From NCBI GenBank assembly GCA_038745535.1, contig JBCDLI010000009.1:1-61971 (forward strand): a stretch of 61,971 nt of DNA. The letters are read 5' to 3'. This DNA is from JBCDLI01 sp038745535. GTDB lineage: Bacteria; Pseudomonadota; Alphaproteobacteria; Rhizobiales; Rhizobiaceae. Every line of letters begins with the position of its first letter. The stretch's first letter is position 1. The notes under the pieces are model-generated. The model had not been told where the DNA came from and ran no database searches. It saw nothing but the letters and a program-made list of their open reading frames with translations. Below are positions 9,316 to 17,844 of this stretch, piece by piece. Position numbers and translations under genes: made by a program.

Positions 9316-11187
9316 ATGCGAGCAAACACGCTCAAATTTGCGACTGCCGCTTTTGCGGTGGCACTTTCCAGCGGCACAGCGTTAGCGCAGTCCATGTCTC
9401 CAATGACGTCGCCGGGGACGCAAGGCGCAGCTAACTTCGTATTCCTGGTTGATGAATCGAGTTCCATGGGTGGCGAACAGACGTTTCTGCAAACCTTCGT
9501 CCCTACATTTGATTCCACGCTTCAAAATGAGACTGGGGTAACCGGCAGCTACGGACTGGTTGGCTACGGTAGCATTTCGGTTGCAGCACGGAGCTTTGAT
9601 GTTGGTGGTGCGCTTTTTGGAACAGCTGCGGACTTTGCCGCTGCCATACCAAATCTGCAACTGAACGGCAGTACGGAAGATGGCTACCAAGCAATTGACT
9701 TTGCCCTCGCGAGCTACGGGTTTTCTCTTGATCCAGCGGTTACCAACGTCCTTATCCTCGTAACAGACGAGGATCGAGATAACACGGATAGCTCACTAAC
9801 AACCGTTTCTGTTTTTGCGGATGCGGCCGCTAACAATGCTGTGATTTCAGGCATGATTGCGCAGAATGTCACTGACCAATCAGGCACTCCTGGTCTCGGC
9901 GCGACTTCGACAACGACGTTTTTGGACACTAACGGCGATGGTGTTCCAGAGCTGTCGACGCCTCCGATACTAGGCTTATCAAGTGTCAATACAGAAGCTG
10001 ACTATACGACCCCAATTTTGGCGCAGCCCGGCGGCTGCTTCGGCGATCTCGATCGCTTGCGCGGTGGCGGAACGGATGCCGACGCATTTGCAATCGCATT
10101 TGCTAACTGTCTCGTGCAAATCGTTGTCGGTGGCGTCCCAGTCGCACCGATGGTCGATCCAATGATCCTCTACTCATCGCGCGACGCATTGTTTGCAAAC
10201 GGCGTCGATTTTTCGCGCCAGATGCGCTACCGCCTGACCTCTCAGTATGGCGGTCCTGATCGCGTGCAAGTCGCAAGCCTTGGCCCGCTGGGTTATGCGG
10301 CAGGCGCAACGGAAACAGATGAAACTTTCGGTGGTGTATTCGCGGCAGATGCGATCTCGGTTGAAACACCGTTGCCGCAACAGCGCTTTGCGGCTTATGC
10401 CTCGCTCAGTGTAGCCGACGAAAACAGGGATTACGACGGAAACTTTACCGACTACGACTCCAACCGTTTGGTCGGCTCGGTAGGCGTTGATTACACATTC
10501 TTCCCCGGCACACTTCTCGGTGTGAGCTTTAGTGCCCAGTCGTTTGACACTGACTCCGGTGCTGATGATGTTGACGGCGATGTTTTAGCGCTCGGTCTCT
10601 ATGGTTCAACAACGTTTGCAGACCTTATTTTCGTCGATGCGACCTTGTCCTATGCGTGGGGTGATCTCGAGACGAGCCGCACCACTGCTGGTGGTCAAGC
10701 GACTGGTGAAACCGACAGTGAGATGTTCACGGCAACGCTCGCTATGGGCACAAATCTTGAGTTGGGCGGGTTTGAAATCAAACCAGAAGTGGAGTTCGGC
10801 TATTCCGATCTCGACATCGATGGCTTTGCCGAGGATGGCCCAGGCGCAGTAACGTGGACCGGTAGTGATTTCGAGACCTATTGGGCTGCGCCTCGTCTCG
10901 ATGTCTCCTACGGGTTCGAAACAGCAAGTGGCGTTATCAAGCCTACAGCAGGCGTTGGCGTAAAGTTTGTGGGTGGTGATGGAGACCCAACCGTTGCGAC
11001 GGTCAATGCCGGAAACCTCACAACGTTTGACGTGCCAAGCGTGAAGGACACCGTATTTGAAGCGCGCGCTGGTCTCGGCTTTGTCAATTCGAGCGAGAAT
11101 TTCTCGGTCCGCGCGGATTATCTCGGTCAATTTTCCGACGAACTGGAAAGTCACAGCGGCAACATCAGCCTGCGCCTAAAATTCTAA
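9316..11187 (+). CDS. VWA domain fused to autotransporter beta-barrel
   Basis: A 623-residue protein. A signal peptide (residues 1-24, ending ALA) is followed by a VWA domain whose MIDAS motif DESSS lies at residues 46-50, then VTDEDRDNTD around residue 150. A linker of low complexity leads to a C-terminal barrel from about residue 365: alternating aromatic strands (FAAYASLSV, LVGSVGVDYTFFPG, TLLGVSFSAQSF, FEARAGLGFVN) and a terminal LRLKF, the usual BAM-recognised last strand ending in Phe. This is the layout of a type V autotransporter whose passenger is a VWA adhesin-like domain. The protein would display a metal-dependent binding domain at the cell surface. It has its own upstream region and a terminator at 11218, so it is monocistronic. 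Confidence 0.8.
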   Translation: MRANTLKFATAAFAVALSSGTALAQSMSPMTSPGTQGAANFVFLVDESSSMGGEQTFLQTFVPTFDSTLQNETGVTGSYGLVGYGSISVAARSFDVGGALFGTAADFAAAIPNLQLNGSTEDGYQAIDFALASYGFSLDPAVTNVLILVTDEDRDNTDSSLTTVSVFADAAANNAVISGMIAQNVTDQSGTPGLGATSTTTFLDTNGDGVPELSTPPILGLSSVNTEADYTTPILAQPGGCFGDLDRLRGGGTDADAFAIAFANCLVQIVVGGVPVAPMVDPMILYSSRDALFANGVDFSRQMRYRLTSQYGGPDRVQVASLGPLGYAAGATETDETFGGVFAADAISVETPLPQQRFAAYASLSVADENRDYDGNFTDYDSNRLVGSVGVDYTFFPGTLLGVSFSAQSFDTDSGADDVDGDVLALGLYGSTTFADLIFVDATLSYAWGDLETSRTTAGGQATGETDSEMFTATLAMGTNLELGGFEIKPEVEFGYSDLDIDGFAEDGPGAVTWTGSDFETYWAAPRLDVSYGFETASGVIKPTAGVGVKFVGGDGDPTVATVNAGNLTTFDVPSVKDTVFEARAGLGFVNSSENFSVRADYLGQFSDELESHSGNISLRLKF

Positions 11188-11217
11188 TGTGACGCTAAAA
11201 ACGAATGCACATTTTTG

Positions 11218-11246
11218 AAAAGCCCAGCCTTACGGTTGGGCTTTTT
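11218..11246 (+). terminator. Rho-independent terminator of the VWA-autotransporter gene
   Basis: AGCCCAGCC, a TTAC loop and GGTTGGGCT form a 9-bp stem (one G-T wobble) followed by TTTTT, 33 bases after the stop codon at 11187. Confidence 0.85.
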
Positions 11247-11364
11247 CGTTTGGATCAAACTCGCGGATAATTTCAAATCTAACACTCTGTAGCGTTTGAC
11301 CTAGTCCGTTATTTTGAGCTGAATTACCCTTTTCACGGGTGTATTCCGCGCCAAGTGGTCCTGC

Positions 11365-11922
11365 ATGAGAATGAAAACACTTGGCATAGTGGCAACCTCA
11401 CTTTGCTTGACGACAATTGCGATGACCGCGGAGCCTGCCATGCTTCTGGAAGATTTTTCATCAAATCCTGAAGCACGTTGGACATACGTTGCCGATACTG
11501 TGATGGGTGGCGTTTCGACCGGTACTGTAGAGTTTACATCGGAAGATGGGGAAGATTTTGCCCGCTTAACCGGCGATGTCAGCACCGATAATAACGGCGG
11601 TTTTGTTCAGTTCCGCACGCGCTTTGCAAACAAACTGCCGACTGATGTGAAGGGATTTCGCCTACGCGTGCGCGGCAATGGTGAGACCTATCACGTGTTT
11701 TTGCGTTCCGTGAACGCCACACGTCCTTGGCATTCTTACCGGGCCACTTTCACCTCCAGTGGCGCTTGGTCCGAAATCGATTTGCCACTGAGCGATTTTG
11801 AACGGTCTAATTCGGTGTTGCCGGAGCGCATCGGAGCGACCGAGATAACCGGTATGGGTATCGTAGGTTACGGCCGCGATTTTGAAGCCGATGTCTCAGT
11901 GGCATCTGTGTCATTGTATTGA
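11365..11922 (+). CDS. secreted CIA30-family protein
   Basis: A 185-residue protein with a signal peptide (residues 1-22) and a jelly-roll CIA30 domain: LEDFSSNPEARWTYVADTVMGGVSTG, then GGFVQFRTRF, FRLRVRGNGETY and the GVSTG turn. CIA30 is named after a mitochondrial complex I assembly factor; bacterial members are of unknown function and this one, having a signal peptide, would be periplasmic. Its last 55 bases overlap the end of the convergent AraC-family gene. Confidence 0.85.
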   Translation: MRMKTLGIVATSLCLTTIAMTAEPAMLLEDFSSNPEARWTYVADTVMGGVSTGTVEFTSEDGEDFARLTGDVSTDNNGGFVQFRTRFANKLPTDVKGFRLRVRGNGETYHVFLRSVNATRPWHSYRATFTSSGAWSEIDLPLSDFERSNSVLPERIGATEITGMGIVGYGRDFEADVSVASVSLY

Positions 11923-12986
11923 AGCAAGTTGGATTCCCGCCAGTCGGATGGGCTCATACCCGTCCGCTCCCGGAACGCACGATTGAAGGGGGCGAGCGAA
12001 GCATAACCCAGATCGAAAGCGAGATTGGTTATTTGAGTATGCACCATTTCGGGCTGAGAAAGCCGATGTTTGGCTTCGGTCACGCGATAGTCGTTGAGGA
12101 ATGCAGCGAAGTTTCGGTAACCGAGAGCGCCGTTAATTAGTCTTCGCAATCGGTGCTCGGGAAGTCCCATCTGGTTTGCCAGTTCACCAATTGTCATCCC
12201 AGATGATAGATAAGCACCAGCTTCCATAAGATCACGAAGGCGGCCGAGATCGATGCGGTCGGCGGCTGAATGGCCAGCGCGGGATGCATGTGCGCGCAGA
12301 CGGCCGCTGGCCCGGTTTTCATCGGGAAGCGGAAGCAGGCTCTCGCGTAGCCGTGCCAGTGATAACGTCAATCCAACAGCTACGAAAATCAGCGTGCATG
12401 CAGTAACGAGTCTCGCCCAAGCGGGCGCTCCGCCGTCCATTTCCATGTCGGCGATCTCTAAAGCTTCCACGCCGAGGATAGCTGCTGCAACAATTGGAAT
12501 AAGCCATTCAAGCGTGCGGGAAAGGTGGCGTCGAGACGGCACCAAGTCGTCAGCCTCGCAACACCGAACAATGTGGATTGTATGAGCCATCATCGCGAGC
12601 ACGAGGCCAAGTTGCACATACATCGACGTTGCTTGGAGCTCCGGATTGACCTCGCAAGCAAGATAAATCGCCGAAAGCGTGCCCGGCGCGAGAAGGTCGA
12701 CAGGCGAAAACTTATACCCATCATCGTGAAGCGCCCGCACAAAAAGCCAGAACCAAGCTGGGCTCGATATGCCTATAACTTTAAATGGGATATAAGCTGA
12801 GCCGATGACACTAAGAACTGCGGGCAAAGCGACAACCGAATATGTGGCCGCACCCAGGGCAAACATCGCGCCGTAGACAGCGGCGGATGTGATCGGACGC
12901 GGTGCCAGCAAATGTCCGATCATGACGATGCAGATGGAAGCTGCACCGCCGCGCAGGATTATCTCGATGAGATCGACCGTCGACAT
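11868..12986 (-). CDS. AraC-family regulator with N-terminal membrane domain
   Basis: A 372-residue protein. The first two thirds are hydrophobic with about seven membrane helices (residues 8-210); the C-terminal 100 residues are an AraC/XylS DNA-binding domain with two helix-turn-helix units (MTIGELANQMGLPEHRLRRL and ITNLAFDLGYASLAPFNRAF, the latter being the conserved second unit). Such membrane-tethered AraC proteins sense an external or membrane signal. The 3' ends of this gene and the CIA30 gene overlap by 55 bases, so one may reduce expression of the other. The target is unknown. Confidence 0.85.
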   Translation of the reverse strand: MSTVDLIEIILRGGAASICIVMIGHLLAPRPITSAAVYGAMFALGAATYSVVALPAVLSVIGSAYIPFKVIGISSPAWFWLFVRALHDDGYKFSPVDLLAPGTLSAIYLACEVNPELQATSMYVQLGLVLAMMAHTIHIVRCCEADDLVPSRRHLSRTLEWLIPIVAAAILGVEALEIADMEMDGGAPAWARLVTACTLIFVAVGLTLSLARLRESLLPLPDENRASGRLRAHASRAGHSAADRIDLGRLRDLMEAGAYLSSGMTIGELANQMGLPEHRLRRLINGALGYRNFAAFLNDYRVTEAKHRLSQPEMVHTQITNLAFDLGYASLAPFNRAFRERTGMSPSDWRESNLLQYNDTDATETSASKSRP

Positions 12987-13048
12987 ACGCCCAAACTACA
13001 TCACCACTCGCAAACCGGAAGTGGTGATGCCTTCAATGGTGAATGAAC

Positions 13049-13291
13049 TTATATGCCGAAGCGTGGAAATGACGGCGCCTCCGGGTATCGGACTTCTGGC
13101 TCGACGCTGCCTGTTGGTGTGCAATCCAAGCGCGGGTCATTTTCGCATAGTTGCTCTGCGGTCAGGGCGCGCTCTGTTGCGGTTGTACCGGTCAGCCAAT
13201 CTGCCAGTGTCTGCTCTTTTGCGTCCGATGCGAGTGCGGGGCTCGCTGCTGCTGCGATGATTATTATAGCGAAAAGTGCTGCGGTTTTCAT
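13049..13291 (-). CDS. small secreted hypothetical protein
   Basis: An 80-residue product with a signal peptide (residues 1-21, ending ALA) and a mature part of about 59 residues containing two Cys (ENDPRLDCTP region), consistent with a disulfide. I do not recognise a family. It lies just upstream of the AraC-type gene on the same strand, with 62 bases between. Confidence 0.5.
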   Translation of the reverse strand: MKTAALFAIIIIAAAASPALASDAKEQTLADWLTGTTATERALTAEQLCENDPRLDCTPTGSVEPEVRYPEAPSFPRFGI

Positions 13292-13470
13292 GATTCCTGC
13301 TCTCTTGTTTTACTTGCCTTGCTAACTTGCGTGCAGCGCGAAGGTTGCGCCTCTCGCTTTTGAAAAATGGACGCAGGATTTTAAAAATGATGAGCAGATT
13401 TTGAAATCGACAAGCCTCGGAAATCCCCGCTAACGGTGTAGTGTGAGATAAATCATCTAAAGGGATTACG

Positions 13471-14112
13471 ATGTTCGAAGCCTATCTGATTACACTGTTG
13501 GGGGTCGTCGCGGCACAAGCATCGCCTGGACCCAATTTGGTCGCTGTCGCGTCAACATCGCTCTCTCAAGGACGTGTGGCCGGATTAGCGGTTGTTGGCG
13601 GCGTGGCGAGTGGAATGCTGGTTTGGTCTCTCGCCACGGCATTTGGATTGTCGGTCGTGCTTGAACTCTTCCCCGCGTCTCTTATCGCTTTGAAGTTGCT
13701 TGGTGGTGCGTACCTTCTGTGGCTGGCGATCAAAGGCGTCCGTAGTGCGCTTGCTAACCGCCCCGGCGCGATCACGCCGACAGCAAAGCCGATAACTGTT
13801 ACCGGAGCGTACTTTAAAGGGTTGTTTGTGCTCCTCACCAATCCCAAAGCTGTCCTGATGTGGGCAGCGGTGTCGTCGTTTCTTTTCGGGCGCGGCCTGT
13901 CGGCGCTGGAAGTTTTGGCTTTTGGTCCGGTTGGCGCGTTCAGCGGGCTGATCGTCTACGGTACCTATGCATGGTTGTTCTCCACCGGGCTCGCTATGCG
14001 GAGTTACCAGCGATTTGCCCGCTGGATTGAGTTTGCTTTCGCCGCAACATTTGGTGCCTTCGGAGCCACTTTGGTTAGAGATGCTTTGTCGGAGGCGCGG
14101 TCTGCGCAGTAG
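13471..14112 (+). CDS. LysE/RhtB-family exporter
   Basis: A 213-residue membrane protein with about six helices. The N-terminus has the LysE signature (ASPGPNLVAVASTSLSQGR, residues 17-35), GVASGMLVWSL and LLGGAYLLWLAIKGVR; LFVLLTNPKAVLMWAAV is the conserved NPKA segment. The family exports amino acids such as Lys, homoserine or Thr by proton exchange; the substrate here is not evident. An AAAGGGA site precedes the ATG. It faces away from the small secreted protein. Confidence 0.9.
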   Translation: MFEAYLITLLGVVAAQASPGPNLVAVASTSLSQGRVAGLAVVGGVASGMLVWSLATAFGLSVVLELFPASLIALKLLGGAYLLWLAIKGVRSALANRPGAITPTAKPITVTGAYFKGLFVLLTNPKAVLMWAAVSSFLFGRGLSALEVLAFGPVGAFSGLIVYGTYAWLFSTGLAMRSYQRFARWIEFAFAATFGAFGATLVRDALSEARSAQ

Positions 14113-14236
14113 TGTCGGAATGGTGAAAACATGTCGCATCGCGCGCAGAGCAAAAGCACTCCAGCAGACCAAATACCAAACTGACAAGACCGACCGACCC
14201 GCTAACCCTTGTTCGCGATCCTTTGGGTGAAGACAG

Positions 14237-15610
14237 ATGACATACCAAAATTATTCTCTTGAACAATTACGGAACAAGGATGCTGCTCACCACTTGCACC
14301 CGTTCACCGATCACAAAGACCTGAGATCGGCTGGAAGCAGGATGATCGTGGGTGCGGACGGGCCGTTCGTGTTTGATGCCGAGGGCAACGAGATTTTGGA
14401 TGGCATGGCGGGCCTATGGTGCGTCAATGTTGGATACGGCCGCAAAGAACTAGCCGAGATTGCTTATCAGCAGATGCAGGAGTTGCCTTATTATAACTCG
14501 TTCTTCCGCTGCACGACCCCCACACCGGTGCTGCTGGCCGAGCGTTTGGCTCAAATTGCGCCCGACAATATCAATCAGGTGTTTTTCGGCTCGTCTGGGT
14601 CTGAGGCAAACGATACTGCATTGCGCCTCGTTCGCCACTATTGGGTGCTAGAGGGAAAGCCGGAAAAGAACATTATCATTTCTCGTGAATACGCCTATCA
14701 CGGCTCGACGATTGCGGCGACGTCGCTTGGCGGCATGAGCGCGATGCACAGCCAGTTGAACGGGGCAGTACCCAATATTCGCCATGTTATGCCACCCTAC
14801 GCGTTTGGTCTCGCGGAAGAGGGGGAAACTGGCGATGATTTTGGCCTGCGCGCGGCCAAGGCTGTGGAAGACGCGATTTTGGAAGCGGGGCCAGAGAACG
14901 TTGCCGCTTTCATTGGTGAACCAATCCAAGGTGCTGGCGGCGTAAAAATTCCGCCGAAGACCTACTGGCCAGAAATCCAGCGTATTTGCGAGAAGTACGA
15001 CGTGCTGCTGATGCTGGACGAGGTGATCACCGGCTATGGCCGAACGGGCGAATGGTTCGCAGCGCAGACTATGAATATCAAAGCCGATATGATCACGACA
15101 GCGAAAGGCCTAACGTCTGGTTATCAGCCGCTATCAGCGCTGCTCGTTGGTGATCGCGTTGCCAATGTACTGACCGAGAAAGGCGGCGAGTTTTATCACG
15201 GCTATACCTACTCAGGTCATCCCGTCGCTTGCGCTGTTGCGTTGAAAAACCTTGAGATTATCGAGCAGGAGGGTCTGGTTGACCGTGTCCGCGAAGATAC
15301 AGGCCCATATTTTAACGAGGCTTTAGTCTCTAGCTTGGCGGATCATGCACTTGTGGGTGAGGTGCGTACGTTTGGAATGCTGGCGGCCATTGAGATTGTT
15401 GCCGACAAATCCACAAAGGCGCGCCATGACGATAATGCCGGTTCTGTTGCAGTGCGCGACAAGGCGATTGCCAACAATATTATGATGCGCCAAGTCGGTG
15501 ACACGATGATCCTCTCGCCGCCCCTCATTTGGACACGCGAGACAATAGACATGGCTGTCGAGCGCATATCGAAAGCGCTTAACGAGGCGCACGCCCTGCT
15601 TTCGTCGTAA
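14237..15610 (+). CDS. class III aminotransferase, SpuC/omega-transaminase-like
   Basis: A 457-residue PLP enzyme. Features: LDGMAGLWCVNVGYGR, LPYYNSFF, FFGSSGSEANDTALR, REYAYHGST, FIGEPIQGAGGV, LDEVITGYGRTG and TTAKGLTSGYQP with the PLP Lys at about residue 290. This is the pattern of putrescine-pyruvate and beta-alanine-pyruvate aminotransferases (SpuC/omega-transaminase type), which move the amino group of a diamine or omega-amino acid to pyruvate. It is a single gene; a succinate-semialdehyde dehydrogenase that could take the downstream aldehyde lies far away at 55.5 kb, so no local pathway is implied. Confidence 0.85.
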   Translation: MTYQNYSLEQLRNKDAAHHLHPFTDHKDLRSAGSRMIVGADGPFVFDAEGNEILDGMAGLWCVNVGYGRKELAEIAYQQMQELPYYNSFFRCTTPTPVLLAERLAQIAPDNINQVFFGSSGSEANDTALRLVRHYWVLEGKPEKNIIISREYAYHGSTIAATSLGGMSAMHSQLNGAVPNIRHVMPPYAFGLAEEGETGDDFGLRAAKAVEDAILEAGPENVAAFIGEPIQGAGGVKIPPKTYWPEIQRICEKYDVLLMLDEVITGYGRTGEWFAAQTMNIKADMITTAKGLTSGYQPLSALLVGDRVANVLTEKGGEFYHGYTYSGHPVACAVALKNLEIIEQEGLVDRVREDTGPYFNEALVSSLADHALVGEVRTFGMLAAIEIVADKSTKARHDDNAGSVAVRDKAIANNIMMRQVGDTMILSPPLIWTRETIDMAVERISKALNEAHALLSS

Positions 15611-15670
15611 TATATGTTGCAGTGCACAATAGGTTTCTGTATGGTTAGCGTCATGCCGAGGGGTTTCTAG

Positions 15671-16096
15671 ATGTTTCCAATGCTTCCACAGTTCACGCCA
15701 CCACTTCCAAAAGGTGGTGCGTCGCCGACAGCAGAGATGATGGCGATGGCTCCTGTCGTGATGTGGGCACGGACACCGCAAATGATGTTCGAGCAGGTGT
15801 GGCCGTCATGGTACGGTATCCGCAAGGACGAGGGCGAGCGCGCGCTTTTTGAGAAGATCGCTGCCGTTGCAGAGGGCTATGGCGCGATGCAAGCTGAGAT
15901 CATGCATTCCTGGATGAGGCTGTTTCTCGCGTCAATGAGTGGCGAGACGCCAAACGCAAAAGAAATGGCGCGTGCTTATCAAGACATTTGTGATGCGTCT
16001 GTTCAGCCATCTGCTCGCCGCGTTCGTGAAAATTACAAGCGTCTTGTCGCCAAGCGTAAACCAGCAAGACGTCGGTCAAGAAAACCGGCGGCTTGA
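15671..16096 (+). CDS. hypothetical protein, phasin-like
   Basis: A 141-residue soluble protein with no signal peptide. The N-terminus is Met/Pro-rich; the middle (residues about 40-110) looks like amphipathic helices (FEKIAAVAEGYGAMQAEI, HSWMRLF), and the C-terminus is highly basic (KRKPARRRSRKPAA). Helical middle plus Ala/Lys-rich tail fits small granule-associated phasins that coat PHA granules, but the match is general. A GAGGGG site lies before the ATG. Just upstream, TTGCAGTGCACAA (15615-15627) is close to a PhaR-type dyad, which would suit a phasin. Confidence in the phasin label is low. Confidence 0.5.
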   Translation: MFPMLPQFTPPLPKGGASPTAEMMAMAPVVMWARTPQMMFEQVWPSWYGIRKDEGERALFEKIAAVAEGYGAMQAEIMHSWMRLFLASMSGETPNAKEMARAYQDICDASVQPSARRVRENYKRLVAKRKPARRRSRKPAA

Positions 16097-16108
16097 TCGG
16101 ATAAAACC

Positions 16109-16675
16109 CTAGTTGGTCGCAATCATACGGCGAAGGCGTTCTTGTTCGCGAGCGTCGAATGCGTTCTGGGCACGGTCGTGGGCCTTGGCATTCTTCTTCA
16201 CTATGCGCTCCGCGATCCGGTCTAACCGTTCACAGTTTCTTTGCGGTGGGATGGCTTCGATATCGTCGCCGAGCTGTTTCGCGAACTCTTCCGCAATTTT
16301 CACGTGGGTATCTTCGTGCCAGCGGGCGTAGTCTGATAGACCTCTCCACGCGCGGCGAAGATCGTTGTCACGTGAGCGCAGGCGGTCAGTCCAGCGCGGC
16401 AATGTAATGGCCGCGTTGACGCGGAACTTGGCGGTGGAAAAGCTACAGCTGTTGCCAGAAATCGATTGCTGCACGGAAACAGGCTGAAGGCTTATCGCTG
16501 CAACTGCCAGCGCGTGACCCCGCATGGGTCCGTTGCGGCGTATGTCGGCGTCAATCTCCTCCGCTGTTTCACCGCGCACATTATAATAGCTGGTTGTTAC
16601 TTGCGTCGCGGTCGAAACGCACGCGGATAGGCACATTGCAATGAGCGGAGTGGCGAGGCGGTAACGGCCTGTCAT
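16109..16675 (-). CDS. DUF922-type lipoprotein, putative Zn protease
   Basis: I chose the ATG at 16675 because it begins a lipoprotein signal peptide (MTGRYRLATPLIAMCLSAC, Cys19 being the lipidation residue); the frame is open for 70 codons upstream but these extra residues do not form a signal. The 188-residue product carries an N-terminal domain followed by WHEDTHVKIAEEF, in which HEDTH matches the zinc-binding HExxH motif of DUF922/zincin-like proteases. The C-terminus is helical and basic. Probable location is the outer or inner membrane as a lipoprotein; the substrate is unknown. Confidence 0.75.
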   Translation of the reverse strand: MTGRYRLATPLIAMCLSACVSTATQVTTSYYNVRGETAEEIDADIRRNGPMRGHALAVAAISLQPVSVQQSISGNSCSFSTAKFRVNAAITLPRWTDRLRSRDNDLRRAWRGLSDYARWHEDTHVKIAEEFAKQLGDDIEAIPPQRNCERLDRIAERIVKKNAKAHDRAQNAFDAREQERLRRMIATN

Positions 16676-16837
16676 TTCATATCCCACATGACTTTCTTTG
16701 ATCAGACTGTAGAATTGTGTCGAGAATTGTCCAATGACAAAGCGGCGACGAAATAGCTGCATTCTTGACCTGTTAATTTTCGGCGTCTCGAAAAAATGCG
16801 CATCTTCATACTTGCTTAAGCGCTTGATAACGGGGTG

Positions 16838-16990
16838 GTAACCAACAGGCCCTAACTTTGTTGGAAGGGCGCAAACCGCGCCCACTACTCCGGATCAGGT
16901 ATTGCGTACCGGAAGCTAGCTTTCCCAACAGGCGGGTAAGCGGACTAAAAAACTGCGTTTCGACATGGTGTCGAGCGCAGTTTTTATTTG
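16838..16990 (+). ncRNA. candidate structured RNA or 5' leader with terminator
   Basis: Four hairpins follow each other in the divergent gap: CCAACA/TGTTGG (16842-16864), GGGCGC/GCGCCC (16867-16883), TCCGG/CCGGA (about 16890-16915) and a strong terminator (16948-16985). A TGATAA element at 16825-16830 could be part of a -10 box. No coding frame accounts for it. It either is a free small RNA of about 150 nt or a regulated leader of the exporter genes starting at 17053. I do not match it to SRP RNA, 6S, tmRNA or any riboswitch class I know. Confidence 0.4.
16948..16985 (+). terminator. strong Rho-independent terminator upstream of the exporter operon
   Basis: A perfect 10-bp stem (AAAAACTGCG with CGCAGTTTTT) encloses a second perfect 6-bp stem (TCGACA, loop TGG, TGTCGA). 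The flanking A and T tracts make it able to work in both directions. It lies between divergent genes, where no known gene ends. Confidence 0.8.
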
Positions 16991-17052
16991 ACGATTAATA
17001 CAACCTAAAGTTACTTATGTAGAAAAATGCAACTAAGTAAGGGAAGCGACTG

Positions 17053-17844
17053 GTGAAAAGGTTTCTGTCAATTGCCACCGTAACGTTGGTCGCCTCTCTA
17101 CATCCATCGCTCAGCGATGCCGATGATTTAAATGTTGTGTCCAGTTTCTCATCTGATCAGCCTATCCGCGGTGTGGTGCGTTCGCCAAAGCGGATACCCA
17201 TCACGACCGATATCACTGTTCCGATCTTGGAAGTACCTTTCTCTGAAGGTGAAACCTTTGCCGAAGGTGAGATGCTTTTGGACCTCGATTGCACCCGATT
17301 GCAGGCGCAGCGCAATGCAGCGCGTGCTGCCCATCGCGCCGCTGCTGTAGAATTGAGGCAGAAGCGGCACTTATTGAAATATGGTGCGGCTGGCCGGGGT
17401 GAGGTGGACCTTGCATCGGCGGAAGCGTCCCGCAGCTTTTCCGAGATTGAGGCGATCGAAGCGGGTATGCGCGATTGCACCATAAACGCTCCATTTGCCG
17501 GTCGGGTCGTTGAACTCTTTGTCAGGCCGACGCAACGAACACCCTCGGGCGAAGTGATGTTGACCATCATCGATAACAGCGAATTGGAGATTGAGCTTGT
17601 TGTCCCTTCAAACTGGCTACGCTGGGTTGAAAAGGGTCAGTTGTTTACCTTCGAGGTCGACGAGACAGGTCAAGCTTTGGAGGCTGTTGTTGCACGGACT
17701 GGTGCTGAGGTCGATCCTGTGAGCCAGACCGTGAAACTTTACGGGCGCTTCAATAGCGATGCTGACCGGGTGCTCGCAGGGATGAGCGGGAACGCACGTT
17801 TTCCAACGATTACGGGTGAGCCGCTGACGGGCGCTGTTCAATGA
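17053..17844 (+). CDS. periplasmic adaptor (membrane fusion) protein
   Basis: A 263-residue protein starting at GTG behind a GGGAAG site. A signal peptide (residues 1-22) precedes a barrel-sandwich (lipoyl) half, ILEVPFSEGETFAEGEMLLDLDC, a short coiled-coil hairpin (about 80-140) and the second lipoyl half with TINAPFAGRVVELFV, then a beta-barrel domain. This is the RND/HlyD-type adaptor layout. It would connect an inner-membrane exporter to an outer-membrane channel; neither a channel nor a pump is encoded alongside. Its stop overlaps the next ATG by four bases. Confidence 0.85.
   Translation: MKRFLSIATVTLVASLHPSLSDADDLNVVSSFSSDQPIRGVVRSPKRIPITTDITVPILEVPFSEGETFAEGEMLLDLDCTRLQAQRNAARAAHRAAAVELRQKRHLLKYGAAGRGEVDLASAEASRSFSEIEAIEAGMRDCTINAPFAGRVVELFVRPTQRTPSGEVMLTIIDNSELEIELVVPSNWLRWVEKGQLFTFEVDETGQALEAVVARTGAEVDPVSQTVKLYGRFNSDADRVLAGMSGNARFPTITGEPLTGAVQ

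Noticed and set aside
16860..16990. SRP RNA or 6S RNA in the structured gap
   Set aside because: TCAGGT and CCGGAAG look SRP-like, but the conserved loop order and flanking stems are missing; 6S long-hairpin pairing is also absent.
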